In this document: positions 26,001-33,912 of the stretch, piece by piece
Layout of the letters: each line of letters begins with the position of its first letter
Numbering within the stretch: position 1 is the stretch's first letter
Assembly: GCA_945873625.1 (NCBI GenBank)
Contig: CAMCDS010000017.1
Span: 1-48,304, forward strand
DNA: 48,304 nt
Direction of reading: 5' to 3'
DNA from: an uncultured Porphyromonadaceae bacterium
Lineage (GTDB): Bacteria; Bacteroidota; Bacteroidia; Bacteroidales; Muribaculaceae
Program-made: the position numbers and the translations under genes
The notes under the pieces: model-generated
What the model was told of the DNA's origin: nothing
Databases searched by the model: none
The model's input: the letters and a program-made list of their open reading frames with translations, nothing else

Positions 26001-29000
26001 CCCGTGTTGTAGATATACATCTTCTTATACTTCTTGCCGTAGAACGGGAACTCGAAGGGGAGGTCGACGGCAACGTAGTCGTGCATGTTGTAGTACGTCA
26101 TGGGATACTGCTCGCCGAGGCCGTTGGTCTCGATGTCGATCCATTCATACTTCACGTCGGAGTTGTCGCCCGAGAAGGCGTAGGTATAAGTGGTGGTGGC
26201 GTCGGCATTGTCGGGGAGGGTCATGCGCACGAGCGGATCGGGAGTGATCGCATAGCGCAGGGTCTCGTTGCCGGGGTTGCTGACCGTAAGGTCTTTATGA
26301 AGCGGAGTGCCGCTCTCTACGGTGGCGGTAACCTCGTTGAAGCCGAGTTTCATTTCGGGACATCCGATTACGTTGGCCTTCACCTGGGCGCGGAGCTCTC
26401 CGGCCGAGGTCGATACCACGATTTCGTCGGCCACGGCACCCTCACGGTCGGTGGGCACGGTAACCACTATGTCTTTGGCTGCACCGGGCTTGAGGTCGAA
26501 GGGCACTGCAGCCTCAACAGCCACCTTGCCGCCGACGGCCTTCACGGCCGATACCTGCATCACGTCGTGGCCGGCGTTCTTGACTGCAACGGGGATTCTG
26601 ACGTCGGAGGTGCGGAACACGTCGCCCATGTCGTAGACGTTCTGCTCGAGGGCGGCCTCAGGCTTGAGACCGTCGCCGGCGATGACGGCGTTGATGCGTA
26701 CCGACGACCATCTGGGAGCGGGGTCGTTGGTCATGATGGCGAGGTCGTTGTAGGTGGCGCCGGCGTCCATGTTGCCGTCGGCGGCGAGCGTAGCCATCAC
26801 GTCGACCGACTCACCGGGATTGACGATGCCCGAGCTTACGCTGAGGGCCTTCACGAAGAGGGGCTTGGGAGCCTCGAAGCGAATGGCCGTGCCGCTGCGG
26901 ATCTCGCTGAACCGGCGGTTGTCGGCGGTAGGCTCTTCGTTGCCCCAATAGTCCGACATGTCGCTGCTGGTGAGCGTCAGGCAGTCGGCGAGCTCCATGT
27001 CGTTGATGCCGCAGAAGAGGGCGCTTCCGTTCTGGAATACGAGGTCGGGGTCATAGTTGTCGTAGAAGATTTCGATGTCGCCGTTGCTCGAAAGCACGAT
27101 GCGGAAGCTGACGGGGATGTAGTCCTTGTCGTAGACGAGGGCGAGCACGTCGGTGAACTTCACTACAAACTTACCGTCGGCCTTGGCATACTCCACCTTC
27201 GACGAGGGGCTCATCATGAGCTGCGAGCCGTAGGCCGAGATGAGGCCTGTGCCCTCGAGGCCGTAGCTGCCGGGGGTGAGCGGCGAGCGCAGAGTAAAGC
27301 CGTTGGGGGCGAACATGATTCCGCCGAAGCTCGTGATGTAGACCTTCTCGTAGTTACCTCCGTAGTAGGGGAAGGTGAAGCCGAGGGCGATGGGCTTGGT
27401 GAGCACCACGTCGTCGGAGAACTGCGAGCTCACGTCGGTGCCGCCGATGAGGGCGGGGTTGCCGTCGTAGGCAGCGGTGGAATAGCCGGGAAGGTTGGAG
27501 AAGACGTTGTAGCCGAACTTATGATAGGCAGCGGCGTTCTCCACAGTCTCGGAAGAGAATTTGGGGAACACGAACTCAAGTGGATACTTACCCTCGTTGG
27601 CAATCTTGAATGCCATGGTCTTGGGTTCGCCCACGGTGAGCGTGTCGGCCTCCACTACTGCGGGGTCGAGGGCGAGGCGGGCGGGGTCTGTAGCCACGCC
27701 ACGGACGATGAGGCGCACCTCTTTGCCGTCTTTGTCGGTGAAGGTGATGGTTCCGGTGTGGCTGCCGGCGCTCTTCGGAGTATAGCTCACCTCGAAAGTG
27801 GTCTTTGTGCGGGCGGGGAAGCCTTCCTGGATATATTCGGGACCGGCGAAGTTCTCGGAACTTGACTTGATGTTTGCGGAATAGATGCCGGGACCCCACA
27901 CCGAGCCGCTGAACTTGCCGTAGCCACGGTTGTAGGCCTCTACGGTGAGGGTCTTGGTCTGGCCTGTGAGCAGCGAGCCGAAGTCAACGATCCTGGGCAT
28001 CACTACGTCGGGCTGCTGACCGCTGACGGTATACTTCACGGGGAGCTTCATCTCATTGTCGGTCGACTGATTGTTGCTCAGCAGGATGTTGAACTTATAG
28101 GTGCCGTTGACGAGGGTCGAGCCGTCGGCCTTCACCTCTACCTTCTGAGTCTCGCCCTTGCGCACCGTGCCCGAAGCGGGGGTGAGTTCGAGCACCTCGC
28201 TCCAGTCGGGGTTGGTCGAGCGGGCGGTGATGCCCCAGGTAACCTTGGAGGCTACCGACTCATAAGTGCTGCCCTTGAGCGCCTCGGGAAGCTGCACCCA
28301 GCTCTTGCCGAGGTCGTTGCTCATATAGCTGTAGGCGCTGGCGCCCTCTTCGCGGGCCTCGCAGAGACCGAGAGGATAACCCTCCTGGTTGCCCTCGAAA
28401 TGCACCACGATCCAGAACGAATCGCCGGGAGCGAACCAAATCTGCTCGTTGAGCTGGATAGGATAGCCGTAGGCGAAGTAGGGGTATTCGATCTGCTGCA
28501 GCATGGTGGCCGAAGAGATGGCCACGTCGCCCTTATAAATCTGAATCACGGGGTTCTGGCCGTTGTTGCCCTCCACCTTGACGGATGTGAGGTTGAAGCC
28601 TTCGGGATACTTGGCGGCGTCTACCTGGAACCACTGGGCCATCGAGTTGGGGAGCGTGCGGTCGTTCTCGCCGATGTTGGCCCAGAGGGTGGTGAAGTAG
28701 GCCATGTCCTTAGGATAGTCGCCGGCTTCGTATTCAGCGCCGGGAGCGGCGGCGAACGTCTTGATTTTCTGGCCGGCGAGTTTACCTTTGAAGGGAGCGG
28801 TGCGGCCGGGGTTGGGACGCACGAGCGAGGCGGGCATGGCCGAGACGGTGCGCTTCGACGAGGCCCATTTCAGGATGCCGTCGGCCTTGTTGCCGATGTT
28901 GAACGAAGCCGTGGCCGTCTGCTGTCCGGCAGTCGACGACATGTCGAGCGACTCGGCGTCGACGGTCATCTCCGGACCTGCGTTGGTGGTGATGCTCTTC

Positions 29001-30829
29001 ACGGGCGAGAGGTCGGAAGCCTTGCCCCAGCGGTTGATGGCCTGAATGGCCACGTAGTAGGTGGTCAGGGGGCTGAGGCCCGGAATCTCGAAGCTGAACT
29101 TGTCGCCGGAGTTCACGAACTTGGTGTCGGCGATGAGCGACTTCAGGGTCGAGAGGTCGGTCTGGGCTGTGAAGGGCTTGTCGGAATAGTAGACGATGTG
29201 ATGGTGCACATTGTTGTCGTTCGAGGCCGGAATCGTCCAGTCGAGCATGATGTAGTCCTGGGCGGCGTTGATCTCGAAGTCCTTGACGGCTTCGGGAGCC
29301 GAGCCGTCGCTCATGGCGAGGGCCTTGGCGGCATCGATATAGCCCGTGCCGTAGAGACCGCGGTACTGCTCATTGTCGTTCACGCCATAGAAGTCGTTGA
29401 CCGACGTGATGAGCTGCGTGCGGAGCGACTCGTTGACAAACGTGCGGCTGCCGTATTTCGAGAGGATGAGGGCCGCGATGCCGCTGACGTGGGGCGTGGC
29501 CATCGATGTTCCCTCGTTGAAGCCGTATTCATTGTTGGGGAGAGTGGAGAGCACGCCGCCGGCCTCGCCGTAGTCGAGCAGGCCGCCGGGGGCGATAAGA
29601 TTAACCCACGAGCCATAGTTGGAGTAGGAGGCGGGCTTGAGGTCGGCAGTCATCGACGTAACGCTCACCACCTTCGGGTAGGCGGCGGGATAGAAGTTGC
29701 CTTCGAGTCCGTTGTTGCCGGTGGCGAAGATGCAGAGGCCACCGGTCATGTTGTCGCTGCGCGAGGTCTCGGTGAAATAGTCGATGGCGCGGAGCACGGG
29801 TTCCTCATAATAGTCGGAACCGCCCCAACCCCACGAGCACTGGGCGATGGATGCACCCATCTCGGCCGCGTAGACGAGGGCAGCTGCGAAGTCGCCGTCG
29901 CCCGAACCGCTGCGGGAGTCGAACACCTGACACGAAATCATCCTTACGCCCGAGCCGGGGGTGCCGTCGCCGCCGGCCACACCGCCGACGCCGATGCCGT
30001 TGTTGTTGACAGCGGCCACCGTTCCAGCCACGTGCGTGCCGTGGCTGTGGGGATAGATCTCGCTCGAGTTGGTGCAGAAGTTGTAGCCGTAAATGTCGTC
30101 GACGTATCCGTTGCCGTCGTCGTCGACACCGGGGGTGCCGTTAAGCTCCTTCTCGTTGACATACATGTTGGCCGCAAGGTCTTCGTGGCGGTAGTCGACA
30201 CCGCCGTCGATGATGGCCACCAGCACGTTGGGCGAGCCGGTGGTTACCTTCCAGGCGTCGAAGAGGTTGATGTCGGCGCCGGCCACGTTGGTGCCGCGGT
30301 CGCCGAAGTTCTTGTAATGCCACTGTGCGGGAAGCTGCGGGTCGTTGAAGGGGTATTTGCCCGTAGCGGGAGCAAGATTGCCCTGCTTTGCCACTACGAA
30401 GGGACCGTTGCCCTCCTTCATGACCATCGGACAGACCACCTCCGACTTCTCGACGCCCGGGACAGCGGCAAGCACCTTGCGCGCGTCTTCCGAAGCGACG
30501 GTCTCGTCGAACGTAACCACATACCAGCGGTCAAGACCGTATTTTGCACGTTGGGCGGCGAAACGGGGGTTCTCCGGCAGCATGGGGCGTATGGAGATAC
30601 CCTTGATTCCCGCCACAGCCTGGTCGAGCTGCGTCATTCCGGTCGAGAGCTTGCCGGATGCTTTCATCCTCGGGCTCTTTCCAACCTGACGCGCTACCTC
30701 AGGCTGCAGCTTGACGCGTACCACACCCTTGCGCGGCTGCTGCGGCGCGGGACGTGTCTGTGCGTCGGATGCCATTGCCGACCCGACAAAAGCCGCGGCC
30801 AGCAATAACCATTTTAAAAATCTGTACAT
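23039..30829 (-). CDS. Giant secreted subtilisin-like (S8) protease with Ig-like repeats and type IX sorting tail
   Basis: 2596 residues. Signal peptide 1-23; inhibitor-like propeptide ~35-140; S8 catalytic domain ~175-510 with triad Asp208 (AIIDGGVDY), His263 (HSHGTHVAGT) and Ser442 (GTSMATPHVSG), and oxyanion Asn in ATGNNG. A fibronectin type III domain lies at ~515-615. It is followed by a long array of Ig-like/SPD-2-like modules (e.g. VDFGSLLTGQTKTLTVEA) interspersed with jelly-roll-like segments, and a cadherin-like SLFTDPDGDRLTYTF module near 2440. The last ~75 residues contain MPNPVEETL and end LTARVIKR, a type A T9SS sorting domain. Far longer than ordinary subtilases. Probably a surface or secreted protease acting on host or dietary protein; substrate unknown. 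Confidence 0.92.
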   Translation of the reverse strand: MYRFLKWLLLAAAFVGSAMASDAQTRPAPQQPRKGVVRVKLQPEVARQVGKSPRMKASGKLSTGMTQLDQAVAGIKGISIRPMLPENPRFAAQRAKYGLDRWYVVTFDETVASEDARKVLAAVPGVEKSEVVCPMVMKEGNGPFVVAKQGNLAPATGKYPFNDPQLPAQWHYKNFGDRGTNVAGADINLFDAWKVTTGSPNVLVAIIDGGVDYRHEDLAANMYVNEKELNGTPGVDDDGNGYVDDIYGYNFCTNSSEIYPHSHGTHVAGTVAAVNNNGIGVGGVAGGDGTPGSGVRMISCQVFDSRSGSGDGDFAAALVYAAEMGASIAQCSWGWGGSDYYEEPVLRAIDYFTETSRSDNMTGGLCIFATGNNGLEGNFYPAAYPKVVSVTSMTADLKPASYSNYGSWVNLIAPGGLLDYGEAGGVLSTLPNNEYGFNEGTSMATPHVSGIAALILSKYGSRTFVNESLRTQLITSVNDFYGVNDNEQYRGLYGTGYIDAAKALAMSDGSAPEAVKDFEINAAQDYIMLDWTIPASNDNNVHHHIVYYSDKPFTAQTDLSTLKSLIADTKFVNSGDKFSFEIPGLSPLTTYYVAIQAINRWGKASDLSPVKSITTNAGPEMTVDAESLDMSSTAGQQTATASFNIGNKADGILKWASSKRTVSAMPASLVRPNPGRTAPFKGKLAGQKIKTFAAAPGAEYEAGDYPKDMAYFTTLWANIGENDRTLPNSMAQWFQVDAAKYPEGFNLTSVKVEGNNGQNPVIQIYKGDVAISSATMLQQIEYPYFAYGYPIQLNEQIWFAPGDSFWIVVHFEGNQEGYPLGLCEAREEGASAYSYMSNDLGKSWVQLPEALKGSTYESVASKVTWGITARSTNPDWSEVLELTPASGTVRKGETQKVEVKADGSTLVNGTYKFNILLSNNQSTDNEMKLPVKYTVSGQQPDVVMPRIVDFGSLLTGQTKTLTVEAYNRGYGKFSGSVWGPGIYSANIKSSSENFAGPEYIQEGFPARTKTTFEVSYTPKSAGSHTGTITFTDKDGKEVRLIVRGVATDPARLALDPAVVEADTLTVGEPKTMAFKIANEGKYPLEFVFPKFSSETVENAAAYHKFGYNVFSNLPGYSTAAYDGNPALIGGTDVSSQFSDDVVLTKPIALGFTFPYYGGNYEKVYITSFGGIMFAPNGFTLRSPLTPGSYGLEGTGLISAYGSQLMMSPSSKVEYAKADGKFVVKFTDVLALVYDKDYIPVSFRIVLSSNGDIEIFYDNYDPDLVFQNGSALFCGINDMELADCLTLTSSDMSDYWGNEEPTADNRRFSEIRSGTAIRFEAPKPLFVKALSVSSGIVNPGESVDVMATLAADGNMDAGATYNDLAIMTNDPAPRWSSVRINAVIAGDGLKPEAALEQNVYDMGDVFRTSDVRIPVAVKNAGHDVMQVSAVKAVGGKVAVEAAVPFDLKPGAAKDIVVTVPTDREGAVADEIVVSTSAGELRAQVKANVIGCPEMKLGFNEVTATVESGTPLHKDLTVSNPGNETLRYAITPDPLVRMTLPDNADATTTYTYAFSGDNSDVKYEWIDIETNGLGEQYPMTYYNMHDYVAVDLPFEFPFYGKKYKKMYIYNTGFVSFTERHDDRLWPEPPADFPQGSVYTNIIAPYWGMHSMDQTKTAGTYHYVTDERVIVSFMEYGNSMNLGVCFQLVMEKDGQFRFAYKAYDENATLFNLFGLAGICNLGGSQSIRLPERMVSFGSAVSFSPVVEAPLAPGKSETVGLDFDTDRMAGDYTTALRMATNVPGSESIVIPVNLTVTGQAEPVWPADITVEHTVGYVDTDPDNPFVQMGVPYDAPFSVANNGTATFTITGINVEGPTVYDEWLEEYVPVFYLFVESDELDWITGEPTGRKTWQQYMEGKPIQVGSAPVKFSVPMVEPNYSMVPGEHLIKLTFYYTDGEEEMTRTVNVKYIVTPAPVMTLDKETIHVEAADDDSVSTETLTIGNTGEYKLTYSLRLDPTGKGEEIPDLGGGGIAHWIAKTRKSLPADMAAVLEPTKLKARKVKAKAGETSNSYDVPTNFDYTRALFYPTITGTSAIYNYGSQTVYDEFKAATSFVAPAEGFNVSHIYMPVTIGTATNYTLRLELVQGADPDGENVLGRGQVLIESQANPVVGQFFVIELEKPVYLNPGEEFCVVANYPAGVAMPAYLGAKEEAVVSGRYMAWTREYGWYDAGELFKEQNGSLGWLISCIETKAGQPWIRILNEQTEGEVAVGGKAEIKLAVNAASARMEKNNTAMLVIKSNDPDQPVVNFPVVLDCNGRPVITAPQGIVSAKEGTVTAVAITVEEPEGDTFTITFDDKAGHASVASVVPAEGDKAAVTRNEDGTYTVAEATMPVTVNVEIAPDYGTASAANVFTLSAADHKNHRDEVNVRYDVQHVNRAPETIESDDVKVAIGKVSAVVDFSSLFTDPDGDRLTYTFSMPENAYVDAFTTDFGVVFSGKKKGTAEATVTATDPENATATAVVKIEVSDYDSVDSIYGDAAEGELKVMPNPVEETLRALCGFDAAGAEFRLYSTEGQLMAKTVADVAAGSTVSIDVADLPAGIYILTVRFDGRTLTARVIKR

Positions 30830-31379
30830 GTGTTTGTTAGTGTTGGTTATTAATTGAATTTGAAATTATTTTACATTAACTGGCATCGGCCTGACACAAA
30901 GACAGGTATCGCCTAAACGAGTGTCTTTATGCCAACGGGCCATATACTGATAAGAGACGAATTATTGTTGTAAGAATTCATTATGGCGCGAAATTACTAA
31001 AAATATGTGATAAAACATAGCATTATCGGAATAAATTGCCCATTATCATCGTTTTTAACAATTTTTAGCTATCTCAACACGCACCGCCACCGACATCCGT
31101 CAGCTCCCGTATACCCCTCCTAAACTAAAAAAGAGACAGTATTAAAATAAGGCGAACATTCTATTGCAACAGCAAGCCGGAGCATTACAGTACATCAGCA
31201 TCCGCACAATGATATTTATACGAATATCAGTAAGTTACAAAAATCTTTCTTTGCAAAGAAAGAAAAATGGGCATTTCTTTTCTTTATAAAGAAAGATTGC
31301 ATATAACATATTGGTATACTGAGATATAGAATATATCAACATGATTCCGCCGGGCGTATGCCGCTATGCGCGTGGACAT
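30830..31379. other. AT-rich upstream region of protease gene
   Basis: About 550 bp without a credible gene and much AT-richer than its neighbours. It must contain the protease promoter, but no full TTG-N19-21-TAnnTTTG is found; the nearest match is TAATTTCG (minus strand) around 30989-30996. It includes a compound palindrome at 31242-31298: AATCTTTCTTT (31242-31252) pairs with AAAGAAAGATT (31288-31298), with smaller repeats of the same bases nested inside. Confidence 0.5.
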
Positions 31380-31412
31380 AAAAAAAGCAGACGTCTTTCA
31401 CAAGAAGCCTGC
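31380..31412 (-). terminator. Terminator of the small 31.6-kb transcription unit
   Basis: On the minus strand GCAGGC and GTCTGC form a 6-bp stem (one G-U pair) with an inner CTTC/GAAAG-like helix, followed directly by seven Ts (plus-strand A-run 31380-31386). Confidence 0.65.
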
Positions 31413-31555
31413 CGCAATGCGAATCAAATTTTTACTACAAACCTAACATAACGAATTTAATTAGTCTAATATCTTTTAGCACCTTAAAACTAACCTATAA
31501 ATCTTTTCAACTAACCTGTAGAAACTAATAGTTTAATAAATCATGAGAACCATAA

Positions 31556-31600
31556 TCATGAGAAACTAATGTCGTCTTGGCCGAAGTACTCGGGAAGCAT
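31556..31600 (-). CDS. Candidate 14-residue peptide gene
   Basis: ATG (31600) to TGA (31556) encodes MLPEYFGQDDISFS. Support is contextual: a full-consensus promoter (31627-31657) would start transcription about 20 nt upstream, and an intrinsic terminator follows at 31380-31412, giving an RNA of roughly 240 nt with no longer ORF. It is too short for homology inference by eye and I do not recognise it. It could be a leader or signalling peptide, or a chance ORF at the 5' end of a small RNA. It lies between the DUF6377 regulator gene and the giant protease gene, all on the minus strand. Confidence 0.45.
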   Translation of the reverse strand: MLPEYFGQDDISFS

Positions 31601-31626
31601 GCCGGGGTTCTTGACTTTCGACGGTG

Positions 31627-31657
31627 CAAAATTAGCAACTTGCGGAGGCCTGTGCAA
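31627..31657 (-). promoter_or_regulatory. Promoter of small transcript
   Basis: Minus strand: TTG (31655-31657), 20 nt, TAATTTTG (31627-31634), with all conserved positions present. No annotated-size gene lies downstream before the terminator. Confidence 0.75.
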
Positions 31658-31780
31658 GCATTGGAAATGATTTATAAATCCAAATATAAATAATATATTC
31701 TTTATATTATTTATTATTAGGAATTTAAAAATATCAAATATAAGTCATTTTATGGTGCGGTTATAGACGCTTAAATGCAA
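31658..31780. other. Very AT-rich gap with weak hairpin
   Basis: Follows the stop of the DUF6377 gene. AAATAATAT (31688-31696) pairs with ATATTATTT (31704-31712) and may be a weak terminator for that gene. Nothing else is seen. Confidence 0.4.
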
Positions 31781-33400
31781 TTATCTGCGCCGTATGCTCG
31801 CCACATCGGCCTCGAACGTGTCGCGGTTGATAGCCTTGTTGCGCATTTTATTGCGATAGGCATAGATGGTGCTGACCGAGTAATGGAGTATCTGGGCGAT
31901 GCGCGTGCTCTCTACCACGCCGAGCTTCACGAAGGCATAGATGCGAAGTTCGGGAGTCAGACCCTCGCCACGCTTCACCTCGATCTGCTCGTCGTCGCGC
32001 AGGAGACTGTTGACATGGGCCACAAAGTCGGGATAAAGGTCGAGGAAAGCCTCGTCAATCTTTCGATAGAAGTCTTCTTCGCGAGGCTCGCCGAAGCGTC
32101 CGCTTTTGACGAGCTTCAGAAGTTCGTCGGTCTGGCCGGCCGAAATCTTGACCGACACGAGTTTCGACAGGGAGTCGAGACGGTCGGCGTAGACGGAGCA
32201 GAGGCTCACGAAAGAACCGATATACGACTCCTGCCGGCTGCTGAGTCCCTCGAGCTTGGCCTGCGACTCGCGGCTGAGCTTGATCTGGCGGCCGAGATAG
32301 AAGAGTAGCACACCGGTGAGAATGAGAAGAAACGTGGCGAGCAGGAACCAGATGAGCATCCTGTCGCGCGAATCGCTGATTTTCTTCCGGTAGGCCTGGT
32401 CGATAATCGGCACCAGCGACGCAATCGACACGGTGCGCATTCGGGCGTTGCCGCTGTTGGCGTCTTCAAGGGCGAAGTTGATATAGTCGAAGGCCTCGTC
32501 GAGGCGTCCCTGCAGATAAAGCCAGTTGGCCAGCGCGGGAAGCGCGAGCCCCTCCTTGACGGCCGCTTCTATATCGCTCACAGCCGCTTTGGCGAGAAAG
32601 GCAGCGTATTGCGTCTCGTCGCCCTGGTTGCGGTATACCTCCGCCATCTGGAAGGCCGCCATGCCGTAGAGGTTCGACTCGGGCGTGAGGCCGGCGAGCA
32701 ATGTTTCGAGGGTCTTCTTGGCATCCTTGTATTTCCCTTCGGTTACCGCACGCTCGGCCGAGAGGAAGGCATAGAAGCTGTCGGTGCGCGGCAGGTTGTT
32801 GAGCAGACTGTCGTCAAACTGGTAATAATGATGCGCATACGACTCGTAGATAGGGCTTTTGTCGGTAACATAACACATCATGTAGAAATACAGCTGACGT
32901 CCTGCCTTCCACATCTCCACCTTTCCGGCAGCGTCGAGGTCGGCCCGCGCGAGAGTGTCGAGTTCGGCAAGCGCCTGCGGGAATATTCCCGACATGCTCA
33001 GTCCGTTGATCAGCGCGACGCGGCTTTCGGTGCGGTCGGCGGGATTGTCGCCGGCCAGTCCCAGAGCCACCGAGGCGTATTTGAGTGCCGAGTCGGCATT
33101 CGACGACTTGTAGCTGCGCGAAATCTCGAGCGTAAGCGTAAACCTACGGCGCACGTCGGCTTCCGGCGCTTCGGCAAGAAGATGCTTGAGCGAGTCGGTA
33201 AATTCCCGTTTGCGTGCGTCATATTGTCCCGACATCCTTATCGCCTTGTCGAGCAACTTCAGTTCGGCTACGGGTACCTCCTGCGAATGTGCCCCTCCGC
33301 TCTGCCTCGAGCACGAAGCGGCCGCTATCGAGCACAGGCAAACTACCGGCAGGAGAAGGCGGACAGCTGATGCGTATATATGTGGAAATCTCATAATCAT
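31781..33400 (-). CDS. DUF6377 membrane-anchored regulator (TPR sensor, TM, HTH)
   Basis: 539 residues from ATG 33400 (ATG 33394 is equally possible). The N-terminus has a signal/lipobox ending at Cys30 (SIAAASC). Residues ~45-340 are TPR-like helical repeats predicted to be periplasmic. Residues 348-369 form a single transmembrane helix (LIWFLLATFLLILTGVLLFY). The cytoplasmic part ends in a helix-turn-helix (ARIAQILHYSVS-like: TRIAQILHYSVSTIYAYRNK). This matches DUF6377, a Bacteroidetes family that looks like a one-component transmembrane transcription regulator. It has its own promoter at 33423-33453. Its neighbours, a tiny transcript and a giant secreted protease on the same strand, are possible targets (inference). 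Confidence 0.82.
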   Translation of the reverse strand: MIMRFPHIYASAVRLLLPVVCLCSIAAASCSRQSGGAHSQEVPVAELKLLDKAIRMSGQYDARKREFTDSLKHLLAEAPEADVRRRFTLTLEISRSYKSSNADSALKYASVALGLAGDNPADRTESRVALINGLSMSGIFPQALAELDTLARADLDAAGKVEMWKAGRQLYFYMMCYVTDKSPIYESYAHHYYQFDDSLLNNLPRTDSFYAFLSAERAVTEGKYKDAKKTLETLLAGLTPESNLYGMAAFQMAEVYRNQGDETQYAAFLAKAAVSDIEAAVKEGLALPALANWLYLQGRLDEAFDYINFALEDANSGNARMRTVSIASLVPIIDQAYRKKISDSRDRMLIWFLLATFLLILTGVLLFYLGRQIKLSRESQAKLEGLSSRQESYIGSFVSLCSVYADRLDSLSKLVSVKISAGQTDELLKLVKSGRFGEPREEDFYRKIDEAFLDLYPDFVAHVNSLLRDDEQIEVKRGEGLTPELRIYAFVKLGVVESTRIAQILHYSVSTIYAYRNKMRNKAINRDTFEADVASIRRR

Positions 33401-33422
33401 GTCATTTACGCTGATTCAGATG

Positions 33423-33453
33423 CAAAAATAATAATATTCGGTGTCAAAGGCAA
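33423..33453 (-). promoter_or_regulatory. Promoter of DUF6377 gene
   Basis: Minus strand: TTTG (core TTG at 33451-33453), 20 nt, TATTTTTG (33423-33430). It lies 22 bp upstream of the ATG. Confidence 0.75.
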
Positions 33454-33774
33454 ATATCCGGCTATCCTGCTCCTGCTCACATAATTCGGTGTAAAAACGC
33501 AAAGCACTTGTTACGACGTTAATATTATTTAGTATTTATACACTAATATTTACAGCCGGCGCATCGTTTTATGTTCGAATCAGAAACCAATACAATTGAT
33601 TCAAAACCGTATATACAAGCAGATAAACGCGTGAGGCCCTTCCCGTCAGGGTTATCATCACTCAGTATTAAGACGCCGGAAGATCCGAACGCATATCTAC
33701 CCCTTAATCGCATATTTGATATAGTTGAAACATCATTGTCTAAATTTTGGGTTATATACATTAGTAATTTCTGA
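33454..33774. other. Intergenic region with doubtful small ORFs
   Basis: About 320 bp. A minus-strand frame from ATG 33713 to 33543 reads MRLRGRYAFGSSGVLILSDD onward, but it has no promoter or supporting context. A plus-strand 67-codon frame (33571-33774) is equally unsupported. I leave both uncalled. Confidence 0.35.
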
Positions 33775-33805
33775 CTCCCGCTTAAAGCGCCTGAGTGCCG
33801 CGGGA
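33775..33805 (+). other. Hairpin preceding a terminator
   Basis: CTCCCGC (33775-33781) pairs with GCGGGAG (33799-33805), with a small inner GCGC/GTGC-like helix. It sits 4 nt before the intrinsic terminator, as in the 3' end of a structured small RNA. Confidence 0.4.
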
Positions 33806-33809
33806 GGGA

Positions 33810-33843
33810 AAAACCGGTCATCGAGATGGTGCCCGGTTTTTTT
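33810..33843 (+). terminator. Strong intrinsic terminator with no assigned gene
   Basis: AAAACCGG (33810-33817) and CCGGTTTT (33833-33840) enclose CATC/GGTG, and the T-run continues to 33843. The A-run on the other side would also let it act on the minus strand. No gene on the plus strand ends nearby. Confidence 0.75.
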
Positions 33844-33879
33844 ATTATGTATCATTAGACCAATGTCGGATATTTTAGC

Positions 33880-33887
33880 TAACTTTG
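33880..33887 (+). promoter_or_regulatory. -7 box for pRiA4b ORF-3-like gene
   Basis: TAACTTTG matches the consensus. The -33 region (about 33855-33857) reads TTA rather than TTG. It lies 25 bp upstream of the ATG. Confidence 0.5.
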
Positions 33888-33912
33888 GTCCGTAATCAAA
33901 GCAGACCGATAT

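Larger units (their letters stand above)
31380..31622 (-). ncRNA. Predicted small transcript containing the 14-codon ORF
   Basis: Bounded by the promoter at 31627-31657 and the T-tailed hairpin at 31380-31412. Only ~65 nt are taken up by leader plus ORF; about 175 nt remain untranslated, including a direct repeat TTCTCATGA that spans the ORF's stop codon. No known RNA family is recognised. Confidence 0.5.

Noticed and set aside
24800..27865. A 1021-codon open frame on the plus strand opposite the giant protease gene
   Set aside because: It is fully antisense to a gene with clear catalytic and sorting motifs, has no signal, domain or promoter, and its His/Val/Gly-rich composition is typical of reverse frames of GC-rich coding DNA.
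33543..33821. A 92-codon minus-strand frame, with an internal ATG at 33713
   Set aside because: It runs through the orphan terminator and hairpin at 33775-33843, and has no promoter, signal or recognised domain. A database hit to conserved proteins would reverse this.
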